Origin: Synechocystis salina LEGE 00031
GTDB lineage: Bacteria > Cyanobacteriota > Cyanobacteriia > Cyanobacteriales > Microcystaceae
Length of the DNA stretch: 34,735 bases
Reading direction: 5' to 3'
Assembly: GCF_015207985.1 (NCBI RefSeq)
Contig: NZ_JADEVV010000045.1
Location: 1-34,735, forward strand
The notes under the pieces are model-generated. The model was not told the DNA's origin and did no database searches. It saw only the letters and a list, made by a program, of their open reading frames with translations. The translations under genes were made by a program, and so were the position numbers. Positions 18,083 through 26,621 of the stretch are shown one piece after another; position 1 is the stretch's first letter; each line of letters opens with the position of its first letter.

Positions 18083-20548
18083 ATGTTTGAACGCTTTACG
18101 GAAAAAGCCATTAAAGTAATCATGCTTGCTCAGGAGGAAGCTCGTCGCCTCGGACATAACTTCGTTGGCACGGAACAAATTCTGCTCGGCTTGATTGGCG
18201 AAGGGACTGGCGTCGCCGCCAAAGTTCTCAAATCCATGGGGGTTAATCTCAAAGATGCCCGCATTGAAGTAGAAAAAATTATCGGGCGGGGATCAGGCTT
18301 TGTGGCCGTGGAAATTCCCTTTACTCCCCGGGCCAAGCGGGTGCTGGAACTTTCCCTCGAGGAAGCACGGCAACTGGGCCACAATTATATCGGCACCGAA
18401 CATTTGCTGTTGGGTCTGATTCGAGAAGGGGAAGGGGTAGCTGCCCGGGTCTTAGAAAACCTTGGGGTTGATCTCTCCAAAGTCCGCACCCAGGTGATCC
18501 GCATGTTGGGGGAAACCGCCGAGGTGGCCGCTGGAGGAGGATCCTCTGGCCGCACCAAAACCCCTACCTTAGACGAGTTTGGCTCTAACCTCACCCAAAT
18601 GGCCGGGGAGGGCAAGTTAGACCCCGTGGTGGGCCGCCAGAAAGAAATTGAGCGGGTTATCCAAATCCTAGGACGCCGCACCAAAAATAACCCTGTCCTA
18701 ATTGGGGAACCAGGGGTTGGTAAAACGGCGATCGCCGAAGGTCTAGCTCAGCGCATTGCCAACAAAGATATTCCCGACATTCTCGAAGAAAAACGGGTCG
18801 TCACCCTGGACATTGGTCTTTTGGTGGCGGGCACCAAATACCGGGGGGAATTTGAGGAACGGCTGAAAAAAATCATGGATGAAATCCGCCAGGCCGGTAA
18901 CATCATCCTGGTGATTGATGAAGTTCATACCCTCATTGGGGCCGGGGCCGCCGAAGGGGCGATCGACGCCGCCAATATTCTCAAGCCCGCCTTAGCCCGG
19001 GGAGAATTGCAATGTATTGGGGCCACCACCCTCGATGAGTACCGTAAGCACATTGAACGGGACGCCGCCCTGGAACGCCGTTTTCAGCCAGTGATGGTGG
19101 GGGAACCCTCTGTGGAAGAAACCATCGAGATTCTTTACGGTCTGCGGGAACGCTACGAGCAGCACCACAAACTGAAAATTTTGGACGAAGCTCTAGAAGC
19201 GGCGGCCAAACTTTCCGACCGTTATATCTCCGACCGCTTCCTGCCCGATAAGGCGATCGACCTGATTGACGAAGCTGGTTCTCGGGTGCGGTTGATTAAT
19301 TCCCAATTGCCCCCCGCCGCCAAGGAGTTAGATAAGGAACTACGGCAAATTCTTAAAGAAAAAGATGATGCTGTCCGCAACCAGGACTTTGAGCAGGCTG
19401 GGGAACTCAAGGACCGGGAAGACGAAATTAAAAAACAAATCCGGGCGATCGCCTCTTCTAAAAAAGCAGAAGGGGATAGTGGTGAACCGGAAGTCAACTC
19501 TGAAGAAATTGCCCACATTGTCGCCTCCTGGACTGGGGTGCCGGTGAACAAGCTGACAGAATCGGAGTCGGAAAAACTGTTGCACATGGAAGACACCCTC
19601 CATCAACGGTTAATTGGACAGGAAGATGCGGTTAAGGCTGTGTCCCGGGCCATCCGTCGGGCCAGGGTGGGGCTGAAAAATCCTAACCGTCCCATTGCGA
19701 GCTTCATCTTCTCCGGTCCCACTGGGGTAGGTAAAACCGAGCTGACCAAAGCCCTAGCGGCCTACTTCTTCGGTTCCGAGGAAGCCATGATCCGCTTGGA
19801 TATGTCTGAATTTATGGAACGTCACACCGTTTCTAAATTGATTGGTTCTCCTCCGGGTTACGTGGGCTACAACGAAGGTGGCCAGTTAACGGAAGCAGTA
19901 CGCCGCCGTCCCTACACTGTGGTGCTGTTCGACGAAATTGAAAAAGCCCACCCGGACATCTTCAATATGCTCCTGCAAATTTTGGAAGATGGTCGCCTTA
20001 CCGATGCCAAAGGTCGCACAGTGGACTTTAAAAATACCCTGCTGATCATGACCTCCAACATTGGTTCCAAGGTGATTGAAAAAGGTGGCGGTGGTTTAGG
20101 CTTTGACTTTGCCGATGACCAGGCGGAGTCCCAATACAATCGCATTCGCTCCCTGGTGAATGAAGAGTTGAAAAACTACTTCCGTCCTGAGTTCTTGAAC
20201 CGTTTAGATGAGATCATCGTCTTCCGTCAATTGAACAAGGAGGAAGTCAAGGAAATTTCCGAAATCCTGCTGCGGGATGTGTTTGCTCGGTTGGTGGAAA
20301 AAGAAATTTCTCTCCAGGTCACCGACAAGTTCAAGGAGCGCATTGTGGAAGAAGGGTTCAACCCTGCCTACGGTGCCCGTCCCCTCCGTCGGGCCATTAT
20401 GCGCCTGTTGGAAGATGTGTTAGCAGAGGAAATCCTCTCTGGTCGTCTCAAGGAAGGCAGTCAGGCCCTGGTGGACATTGGTGAAGATAACCAAGTGGTG
20501 GTCATCCCCGGTGAAACAAGGGAATTAATTGCCCCTGGCGTTGAATAA
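18083..20548 (+). CDS. clpC: ClpC, HSP100 AAA+ unfoldase of the Clp protease
   Basis: An 821-residue hexameric unfoldase that feeds proteins to the ClpP/ClpR protease. Domains in order: two N-terminal adaptor-binding repeats ([20 protein letters not shown] near residue 25, [20 protein letters not shown] near residue 100), first AAA+ module with Walker A GEPGVGKT near residue 212 and Walker [11 protein letters not shown]-like segment ([14 protein letters not shown]), a UVR/middle domain near residues 425-455 ([20 protein letters not shown]), then the second AAA+ module with [11 protein letters not shown] near residue 550 and [11 protein letters not shown]. The ClpP-contact loop is in the second module. 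The UVR domain separates it from ClpA and ClpB. Confidence 0.97.
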   Translation: MFERFTEKAIKVIMLAQEEARRLGHNFVGTEQILLGLIGEGTGVAAKVLKSMGVNLKDARIEVEKIIGRGSGFVAVEIPFTPRAKRVLELSLEEARQLGHNYIGTEHLLLGLIREGEGVAARVLENLGVDLSKVRTQVIRMLGETAEVAAGGGSSGRTKTPTLDEFGSNLTQMAGEGKLDPVVGRQKEIERVIQILGRRTKNNPVLIGEPGVGKTAIAEGLAQRIANKDIPDILEEKRVVTLDIGLLVAGTKYRGEFEERLKKIMDEIRQAGNIILVIDEVHTLIGAGAAEGAIDAANILKPALARGELQCIGATTLDEYRKHIERDAALERRFQPVMVGEPSVEETIEILYGLRERYEQHHKLKILDEALEAAAKLSDRYISDRFLPDKAIDLIDEAGSRVRLINSQLPPAAKELDKELRQILKEKDDAVRNQDFEQAGELKDREDEIKKQIRAIASSKKAEGDSGEPEVNSEEIAHIVASWTGVPVNKLTESESEKLLHMEDTLHQRLIGQEDAVKAVSRAIRRARVGLKNPNRPIASFIFSGPTGVGKTELTKALAAYFFGSEEAMIRLDMSEFMERHTVSKLIGSPPGYVGYNEGGQLTEAVRRRPYTVVLFDEIEKAHPDIFNMLLQILEDGRLTDAKGRTVDFKNTLLIMTSNIGSKVIEKGGGGLGFDFADDQAESQYNRIRSLVNEELKNYFRPEFLNRLDEIIVFRQLNKEEVKEISEILLRDVFARLVEKEISLQVTDKFKERIVEEGFNPAYGARPLRRAIMRLLEDVLAEEILSGRLKEGSQALVDIGEDNQVVVIPGETRELIAPGVE

Positions 20549-20581
20549 TTAGGCCCCCCAGCGGGCCACTGCCATAGGATG

Positions 20582-20610
20582 AAGGGAGGACTTAAAGTCT
20601 TCCCTTTTTT
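20582..20610 (+). terminator. Intrinsic terminator of clpC
   Basis: Stem AAGGGAGGAC / GTCTTCCCTT (one G-T pair) on the loop TTAAA, followed by TTTTGTTGTT. It lies 33 bases after the clpC stop and 20 bases before the next start. Confidence 0.8.
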
Positions 20611-20630
20611 GTTGTTAGAGAGTCATTGCC

Positions 20631-21881
20631 ATGTTAAAAGTCCTGCATCTTTCTGATATTCACCTAGGCAGTGGTTTTTCCCATGGGCACATTAATCCGG
20701 CCACGGGACTGAATACCAGACTGGAGGACTTCATCCATAGTCTCAGGCTTTGCATTGACCGGGCGATCGCCGAACCGGCCGATGTGGTCTTATTTGGGGG
20801 GGACGCTTTCCCCGATGCCACCCCGCCCCCCTACGTTCAGGAAGCGTTTGCGGCGGAATTTCGTCGTTTAGCGGATGCCAATATTCCTACGGTGCTGTTG
20901 GTGGGAAACCATGACCAACATTCCCAGGGTAGTGGGGGAGCTAGTTTATGTATTTATCGCACCCTAGCTGTACCCGGCTTCATTGTTGGCGATCGCCTGG
21001 CTACCCATTTAATTCCTACGGCGAATGGAGACCTGCAAATTATTACCCTGCCGTGGTTGACCCGTTCTACCCTGTTGACCAGGCCGGAAACGGAGGGATT
21101 GTCCCTAGAAGCAATTAATTTGCTCTTGCTGAAAAAGTTACAGCCCATTTTAGAAGCGGAAGTCCGGAGCTTAGACCCCCAACTCCCAACTATTTTGCTG
21201 GCCCATTTAATGGCAGACCGGGCCACCTTTGGGGCGGAAAAAACCCTCTCCGTAGGTAAAGGTTTTACCATTCCCATGGCTTTGATCAATCGATCCGAAT
21301 TTGATTACGTTGCCCTGGGCCATGTCCATAAACATCAAAATCTCAATCCTCATAACAATCCCCCCGTGGTATATCCTGGCAGCATCGAAAGGGTGGACTT
21401 TGGCGAAGAAAAGGAAGATAAGGGTTATGTTTGGCTAGAGATTACTAAGGGAAAAGTTGATTGGCAGTTTTGTGTCCTGCCGGCCCGGCCCTTTAAAACT
21501 ATTAAGGTGGACGTGACCGAAGCGGAAGATCCCCAGACAGAACTTTTGACTGCGATTAATCAAACCAACATCGATGCTGCAGTGATGCGGCTAATTTACC
21601 AAATCCGCTCTGAACAGTTGGAACAAATAGATAATCGCCGGTTACAAGAGGCCCTCAAACCAAGCCATTCCTACACTATCCGCCCAGAATTAGTGAGCCA
21701 GTTGGCCCGGCCCCGCTTGCCAGAATTGGGAGTTGGTTCTGCCCTTGATCCCCTCGTTGCCCTGCGAACTTATCTAGAAAACAAAAAAGACATTAAGGGG
21801 CTAATGCCCGACCTAATGGAGGCGGCCGAGCATTTACTAAGTGCCAATGAGGAGCACTGGTTAGAGGCGGTGGGGGACTGA
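20631..21881 (+). CDS. SbcD/Mre11-like metallophosphoesterase (DNA repair exonuclease family)
   Basis: A 416-residue protein with the calcineurin-like phosphoesterase fold. Metal ligands are visible in HLSDIHLGSG (Asp8, His10), FGGDAFPD, the catalytic VGNHDQHS near residue 88, and the C-terminal ALGHVHKHQ with YPGSIERVDFGEE. These are the motifs of the Mre11/SbcD nuclease branch. The first 230 residues form the nuclease core and the rest a capping region. No SbcC-like ATPase gene lies beside it, so it may act with an SbcC encoded elsewhere or alone. The start follows the clpC terminator by 20 bases, without an evident promoter in between. Confidence 0.85.
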   Translation: MLKVLHLSDIHLGSGFSHGHINPATGLNTRLEDFIHSLRLCIDRAIAEPADVVLFGGDAFPDATPPPYVQEAFAAEFRRLADANIPTVLLVGNHDQHSQGSGGASLCIYRTLAVPGFIVGDRLATHLIPTANGDLQIITLPWLTRSTLLTRPETEGLSLEAINLLLLKKLQPILEAEVRSLDPQLPTILLAHLMADRATFGAEKTLSVGKGFTIPMALINRSEFDYVALGHVHKHQNLNPHNNPPVVYPGSIERVDFGEEKEDKGYVWLEITKGKVDWQFCVLPARPFKTIKVDVTEAEDPQTELLTAINQTNIDAAVMRLIYQIRSEQLEQIDNRRLQEALKPSHSYTIRPELVSQLARPRLPELGVGSALDPLVALRTYLENKKDIKGLMPDLMEAAEHLLSANEEHWLEAVGD

Positions 21882-21963
21882 GGGCATATTGATTCAGCCT
21901 TAACGACTCCTGTTGATTCCTTTTAGCGACCAAGGAAAATCCTTGGCAAAATCACTAACCTGA

Positions 21964-22449
21964 CTAACCGCCGTAGTTCCAGCCGGTACTTTCCAGCAAT
22001 AAAGGTTCTCCTTCATTGAAAACTTGGGCGCCAATCACTTCGCCGACAAAAACGGTGTGATCGCCGTGGGCCACCGACCCCACCACCCGACATTCCACGT
22101 AGCCTAAGCAATCTTTGAGCACAGGGCAACCGGTTTCCGGGGCATCAAGTACGTCAAAGTTCTCAAACTTGTCCCCCACCCGTCGTTGGGGCTTAAAAAA
22201 TTGCGCCGCCACATCCTTTTGATCCGCCGCCAGGAAACTGAGAGCAAATTGACCACTTTCCTGTAACAGCCGATGGGAAATGGAGTCAGTGCGCACGCAG
22301 TTAACCACCAGGGGGGGCTCAAAGGAGCCCTGCATTACCCAACTAGCGGTGAAACCGTTGGCTTCGTCTCCGGACTTAACACCACAGACGTAGAGCCCGT
22401 GGGGAATTTTGCGTAGGAGAGTTTTCTTTGCTTGTTCGTCTAGCACCAT
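21964..22449 (-). CDS. Flavin reductase-domain protein (FMN-binding split barrel)
   Basis: A 161-residue single-domain protein. The pattern LLRKIPHGLYVCGVKSGDE, NGFTASWVMQGSFEPPLVVN, and SHGDHTVFVGEV-like AHGDHTVFVGEVIGAQV is that of the NAD(P)H:flavin oxidoreductase domain. In cyanobacteria the same domain forms the C-terminus of flavodiiron proteins; here it stands alone. It would reduce free FMN or FAD, or pass electrons to a partner. The gene is monocistronic on the minus strand, with its neighbours on the plus strand on both sides. The partner is unknown. Confidence 0.8.
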   Translation of the reverse strand: MVLDEQAKKTLLRKIPHGLYVCGVKSGDEANGFTASWVMQGSFEPPLVVNCVRTDSISHRLLQESGQFALSFLAADQKDVAAQFFKPQRRVGDKFENFDVLDAPETGCPVLKDCLGYVECRVVGSVAHGDHTVFVGEVIGAQVFNEGEPLLLESTGWNYGG

Positions 22450-22682
22450 AATTCACTCAAGGTATTGGGCATGGGCTGGAAAATTTTCCCGAGGGAAAAA
22501 TCCATTTGTTGATAGCCTAGCAACTTAATCAAGCTTAATTTTTTTTGCGGGGGAATTGGGCACAATGTTGGTTAAACTCCCCAATGCCTGCAACTGGTTC
22601 GTAAATAATTTTTGCTAATCGGTTTACTGCAGAAAAATCTTAATACAATAATCCCATCACCACTGATCCCCCGGCGATCGCC

Positions 22683-23432
22683 ATGGACCCCAATCATTTC
22701 CCCGGCAACATTTCTCGGCCCATTTACCGCAAACAAGTCAGGCAATATCTCGCCATGGTGGCGGTGTTGGCCATGGTTAGCACCAGTTGCAAAGGCAATA
22801 ACCCAAAAACGAACCAGGGTAGTGGGGCAGGCAATAACGAAAAAATCGAAGCTCTTTACTACACCAGTGTGGCGGAATGTAAAACAGACACCACCAATCA
22901 GGCCAAGGAGTATCAGGTTTTGGTGGAGGCTCACAAAGCCGGCAAATTACCCAATGCCCCAAGTCCGCCTCCCATTCGTCCTGAGGAATGTGAGGCCCAA
23001 ATGAAAGCGGCCCAGGAAGAGCACCAACGCAATGCCCCAGTCTATGGCAGTCGAGCCGATTGTCAAACCGATGGCGTGATTTGTGAACCCACCCCCAGCG
23101 GCTATCACACCAGTGGTTACCGTCCAGTCTTTGGGGGGGCCTATTTTTATCCCTACGGCAACAGTTACACCTACATTTATTCCGGCGGTGTACAACGAAG
23201 GGTATTACAACCATCCATTGTCTATCGGGGGACAAATCCAGACCAGTTGATCACCCCCAATGGAGTCACTGTGCCCCGCACCACCACGGGCAAAGTTTCC
23301 ACCTCCAAAGCGGTCACGGCCCCCGCTCCTCCCCGACCTGCGGGCACCGCTGCCAAGGGCACCATTTCTGGGCGTAGTAGTAATAAGGGCTTTGGTTCTA
23401 CCTTTAAGGGCACTGGCCGGGGAGGTAAATAA
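22683..23432 (+). CDS. DUF1190/YgiB-like exported protein, Gly/Ser-rich tail
   Basis: A 249-residue protein. A hydrophobic segment (residues 22-33, YLAMVAVLAMV) is followed by Cys36 in STSCKGNN, a weak lipobox, so it may be a lipoprotein or periplasmic. The DUF1190 pattern follows: ALYYTSVAECKTD, RPEECEAQMKAAQEEHQRNA and the aromatic, Gly-rich FGGAYFYPYGNSYTYIY. The last 60 residues are rich in Pro, Thr, Gly and Ser (ending KGTGRGGK) and look disordered. In E. coli ygiB precedes ygiC, and here the same order is kept: the stop overlaps the next ATG by one base. Directly before the ATG is a HIP1 palindrome (22673-22682) and no Shine-Dalgarno sequence. Function is unknown. Confidence 0.78.
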   Translation: MDPNHFPGNISRPIYRKQVRQYLAMVAVLAMVSTSCKGNNPKTNQGSGAGNNEKIEALYYTSVAECKTDTTNQAKEYQVLVEAHKAGKLPNAPSPPPIRPEECEAQMKAAQEEHQRNAPVYGSRADCQTDGVICEPTPSGYHTSGYRPVFGGAYFYPYGNSYTYIYSGGVQRRVLQPSIVYRGTNPDQLITPNGVTVPRTTTGKVSTSKAVTAPAPPRPAGTAAKGTISGRSSNKGFGSTFKGTGRGGK

Positions 23433-24775
23433 TGCAACCAATCAAAATTAGCCGTCGTCCCCGTTGGCGTCAGCATATCCAGGAAAATGCCTATCAAGCG
23501 GATGTGCTGAGTGATGCGGCCCAGCAATATTGGGTGGAAGCCCTGCCCCAACCTTTTGCCATTCAGTTCAGCCCCCGGGAAGAAACGGCGATCGCCGAAG
23601 CTAGTGAACAACTATGGCAAATGTGTGTGGAATTTCTGGATTGGTTTTTTGACGAAGAGGATGACCCCGCCATTGATGGCAGGTTGGCCCAGTTGAAAAT
23701 TCGCCCTGAATATTGGCCTGCCCTGAAAAACAGTTGGCATCGCACCGATCCGGTGGAAGATTTGAGCCTAGCCACCCGCTTTGACTTGGTGGTGACCGAC
23801 GATGGCCAGATTAAATTAATCGAAATTAATGGGGAAACGCCCCTGTTGGGGGCTGAAACTGTATATCAATGGAATTGGTTAGTGGATTACCAACGCAACC
23901 ATAACCAGGGAGCCTATGCTTTACCCCAAAATGCCAGCCAATTTAATGAGTATTGGGAAAGAACGGCGGGGCAATGGCGACGGATTTATGAAGAATATGA
24001 TTTACTCCGCACTGGCATTTCTTTTTTAGTGGACGAACAACTAGAAGAAGACAGTGAAATGGCCATGCAATTAATCCAAATTCTTCACGATGAAGTAGAT
24101 GCAAATATCTATACCCAATTGGTTTATTTGCGGGGCTTAGAAGATGAACGGGGACAACCAATGCAGAGGGGTTTGGGTCTAGATGAAGATGGTTATTTTA
24201 TCGACCATGCCAACGAAAGAATTCCCATTTTGTGGAAAATGTATGATTGGTCAGATTTACAAAATGACATGGCCAATGCCGGTTGTACGGAAGCCCTGGC
24301 TCAACGTTTAGCGGTGGGGGATGCCAAAGTCATTGAACCCCTATGGAAGCAAGTTTTATCCAATAAAGGGGCCATGGCCCTGATTTGGCAACAATTTAAA
24401 GATAGTCCATACGCTCGATATTTATTACCCACTTACTTTGAAAGTGATATTTCCCTCGAAGCGACCCGTTTATTGTTAGAAGGGTTACATGTTCGTAAAC
24501 CCCTTTTAGGCATGGAGGGCATTGGTATTTCCATTGAATTGGGGGCTGGATCAGTGGAGAAACGTCCTAGCTACGGTTATGGGGAAGAGGGTTTTATTAT
24601 CCAAGAATATATCGAACTACCCCAAGCTTTTGATTACTATTACATGGTTGGTAGTTGGGTCATTGATGATACGGCTGCAGGGATTATTTTGCGGGGGGAC
24701 AAGGCTCGCATTACGGGGCGTCACTGTCTGATCATTCCCCATATTGTGGCGGCAGATTTTTTGTCAGTGGGTTAG
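23432..24775 (+). CDS. YgiC/YjfC-type ATP-grasp ligase (glutathionylspermidine synthase fold)
   Basis: A 447-residue enzyme related to the synthetase domain of glutathionylspermidine synthase. N-terminal SRRPRWRQHIQENAY and the pre-ATP-grasp region are followed by RFDLVVTDDGQIKLIEINGE (about residues 127-146), which carries metal and substrate ligands, then GAETVYQWNW. ATP-grasp motifs lie in the C-terminal third: KPLLGMEGIGI near residue 355, GFIIQEYIELP and GSWVIDDTAAG. The family forms an amide bond at the expense of ATP, but the YgiC branch lacks the amidase domain and its substrates are not known. A GGAGG site (23421-23425) sits within the end of the DUF1190 gene, showing translational coupling. 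It is followed at once by the ferritin-like gene. Confidence 0.87.
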   Translation: MQPIKISRRPRWRQHIQENAYQADVLSDAAQQYWVEALPQPFAIQFSPREETAIAEASEQLWQMCVEFLDWFFDEEDDPAIDGRLAQLKIRPEYWPALKNSWHRTDPVEDLSLATRFDLVVTDDGQIKLIEINGETPLLGAETVYQWNWLVDYQRNHNQGAYALPQNASQFNEYWERTAGQWRRIYEEYDLLRTGISFLVDEQLEEDSEMAMQLIQILHDEVDANIYTQLVYLRGLEDERGQPMQRGLGLDEDGYFIDHANERIPILWKMYDWSDLQNDMANAGCTEALAQRLAVGDAKVIEPLWKQVLSNKGAMALIWQQFKDSPYARYLLPTYFESDISLEATRLLLEGLHVRKPLLGMEGIGISIELGAGSVEKRPSYGYGEEGFIIQEYIELPQAFDYYYMVGSWVIDDTAAGIILRGDKARITGRHCLIIPHIVAADFLSVG

Positions 24776-25621
24776 GTGGTTAGTCCGAAAATTGAGGATA
24801 TAGGATTGATGATAAAATCTATTTGTTTGGAAGATCAGCCCATAGAGTATCTCCCTACACTCTGTTTAAATTGTTGGGAGGTGGATGAATTAATTCCCAT
24901 CGGTTATCGATTATCCCAAAATATTATTGATAACTTAGACAATAATTTAAAAGAAGATTTTTCTATTCTCCTTAGTCGAGATGTTTATTCTGAAGGGGAT
25001 GCCCAGTTTTTATACAATTATTTGCTGTCCCGCCAACGGGAATTATCAGCCAATTTTTTAGCGCTATTGCCCCTCTGGTTGGGGGATGAACAAAAACATT
25101 ATCAAGCTTTGAGCCGGGTTTACAGTGCTTTATCCGGTTTAACTACCACCGCAGTGGATAACAATTTTCATCGGCGATCGCCTAGCTTGGAACCCATTGC
25201 TTGGGTTTTGCAAGACGAATTCACTATTGTTAGTACCCTGGTGTTTGATGAATTGGGGTCAATGTTATCTTACCGTCGAGACCTAAGGGAATATTACCGA
25301 CCCTTTGGTAAAACCTTTGCCAGAGTTGGCCAACATTTGGTACAGGATGAAGGTAGCCATTTTCGCCACTTTTTAAATATCCTCAAGCAAAATCATCCCC
25401 ATCGCCTTAAAGAATTACCCGATTTTTTTCATAGTCTCATCAAACTGGAAAAATCCCTAGGGCGTTATTACCACACTTTTTTATTGGACCATGCCCAGGA
25501 AATGCATCGTTTTCCCAGTTATTTTAGCGAGGTCGTTGTCCAACTAATTTTGGCGGAATTAAACTTTGGCGATCGCCCTAGTAGCACCGTGATTAAATCC
25601 TTAACTCTTGTTTCGCCCTAA
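24776..25621 (+). CDS. Ferritin-like putative di-iron protein, third gene of the ygiB-ygiC-like operon
   Basis: A 281-residue helical protein without a family name I can assign. Two ExxH motifs, Glu105-His108 (GDEQKHY) and Glu192-His195 (QDEGSHF), plus Glu73 (YSEGDAQF), Glu148 (LQDEFTIV) and Glu159 (FDELGS) fit the ligand pattern of ferritin-like di-iron four-helix bundles. This points to an oxidase, oxygenase or rubrerythrin-like role. The GTG at 24776 directly follows the ygiC-like stop; an ATG at 24809 (residue 12), preceded by AGGAT-like sequence, is an alternative start. The last 18 codons lie inside the 56-base direct repeat at 25567-25622. The function is inferred from motif spacing only. 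Confidence 0.72.
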   Translation: MVSPKIEDIGLMIKSICLEDQPIEYLPTLCLNCWEVDELIPIGYRLSQNIIDNLDNNLKEDFSILLSRDVYSEGDAQFLYNYLLSRQRELSANFLALLPLWLGDEQKHYQALSRVYSALSGLTTTAVDNNFHRRSPSLEPIAWVLQDEFTIVSTLVFDELGSMLSYRRDLREYYRPFGKTFARVGQHLVQDEGSHFRHFLNILKQNHPHRLKELPDFFHSLIKLEKSLGRYYHTFLLDHAQEMHRFPSYFSEVVVQLILAELNFGDRPSSTVIKSLTLVSP

Positions 25622-25622
25622 T
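25567..25622 (+). repeat. 56-base direct repeat, left copy
   Basis: The left copy of a repeat whose partner is at 28784-28839, with one mismatch (C at 25614, T in the right copy). It consists of a HIP1 palindrome and the last codons of the ferritin-like gene including its stop. It bounds the accessory segment on the left. Confidence 0.95.
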
Positions 25623-25719
25623 GTCTGCCAATTGCAAAAAGCTCTTAAATTTTCTACGCCAAAGACATTAATTAGCTAGGATTAGGGGAAATTAGGCAAC
25701 CACCAAGGAGCATAGTCCC

Positions 25720-26436
25720 ATGCTTGCCAAAGAAACGTTTACGCCCCTGCCCGATCACACCCAGCTTCCTTGTGAAGATGGTACTTTCGTGAAGAATTTT
25801 CAGGAACATCCCCAAAGTATTTTGCTCACTAGTGCGATCCGTCCAGTCTTGGATCAAATTCATACTGACGGACAGTACACCATCGGTCAAGATAGCGGGA
25901 TTTATTGGCGTTTAACCGAACCACCACAGCGGGTAGCCGAAGCCCCAGACTGGTTTTATGTGCCGAATGTGCCGCCGTTACTAAATGGCAAGGGCAGACG
26001 CTCCTATGTGTTATGGCAAGAAATCATCCCGCCGCAGATTGTTTTAGAGTTCGTTTCTGGTGATGGTTTTGAGGAACGAGATCGCACCCCTTGGACTGGC
26101 AAATTTTGGATCTACGAAACGGTGATTCGTCCGGCTTATTACGGGATCTATGAGGTGGAAAAGGCAAGTGTTGAGCTATATTACTTGATCGGTAGCCACT
26201 ATGAATTAATGAATCCGAACGCCTATGGACACTATGAAATTCCAGAATTACAAGTTGCGTTAGGTATTTGGCAGGGAACCTATCAAAATATGGAATTGCC
26301 TTGGTTACGGTGGTGGGATCTTCAAGGAAAACTGTTGCCTAATCCAGAAGAAAAAGTGATTCAGGCTGAAGAAAAAGCAGAAAAATTAGCGGCAAAACTG
26401 CGGGAATTAGGCATCAATCCAGAAACTCTTGATTAA
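25720..26436 (+). CDS. Uma2-family (DUF820) putative endonuclease
   Basis: A 238-residue protein of the restriction-endonuclease-like family that is greatly expanded in cyanobacteria. PD-(D/E)XK-like elements are APDWFYVPNVPP (Asp), PPQIVLEFVSGDGFEERDR (Glu) and TGKFWIYE (Lys), followed by the typical ELYYLIGSHYELM and WLRWWD. The last 35 residues (PNPEEKVIQAEEKAEKLAAKL) form the coiled coil often found at the end of Uma2 proteins. The core is at the longer end for the family. Nuclease activity of the family has not been shown in most cases. It is the first gene of the accessory segment. Confidence 0.82.
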   Translation: MLAKETFTPLPDHTQLPCEDGTFVKNFQEHPQSILLTSAIRPVLDQIHTDGQYTIGQDSGIYWRLTEPPQRVAEAPDWFYVPNVPPLLNGKGRRSYVLWQEIIPPQIVLEFVSGDGFEERDRTPWTGKFWIYETVIRPAYYGIYEVEKASVELYYLIGSHYELMNPNAYGHYEIPELQVALGIWQGTYQNMELPWLRWWDLQGKLLPNPEEKVIQAEEKAEKLAAKLRELGINPETLD

Positions 26437-26504
26437 AGCTGATTACCTCATTAACCCTATTTTCTCGTAAGCACTTGAATCTCCGCTTTTTTCGTCTCAC
26501 GGGG

Positions 26505-26534
26505 GCGATAGCCTAAAAACCACAACTCACAGTA
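26505..26534 (+). repeat. 30-base imperfect direct repeat, left copy
   Basis: Matches 28753-28782 at 26 of 30 positions; both read GCGATNGCCTAAAAAN at the start and share AACTCACA. The left copy has lost its HIP1 site by one substitution (GCGATAGCC). The pair brackets the OLD-like gene. Confidence 0.75.
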
Positions 26535-26621
26535 GAGATCGCCTATTAGAAAATATATCGTTAAAAATGTATGAAAATATGACTTATACTTACTTTGTCA
26601 AAAACAACTTAAATATCTGAA

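Noticed and set aside
22612-23611. Multiple overlapping frames around the DUF1190-like gene
   Set aside because: GC-rich, low-complexity coding sequence keeps other frames open. Only the frame 22683-23432 has the hydrophobic segment, the DUF1190 pattern and coupling to the next gene.
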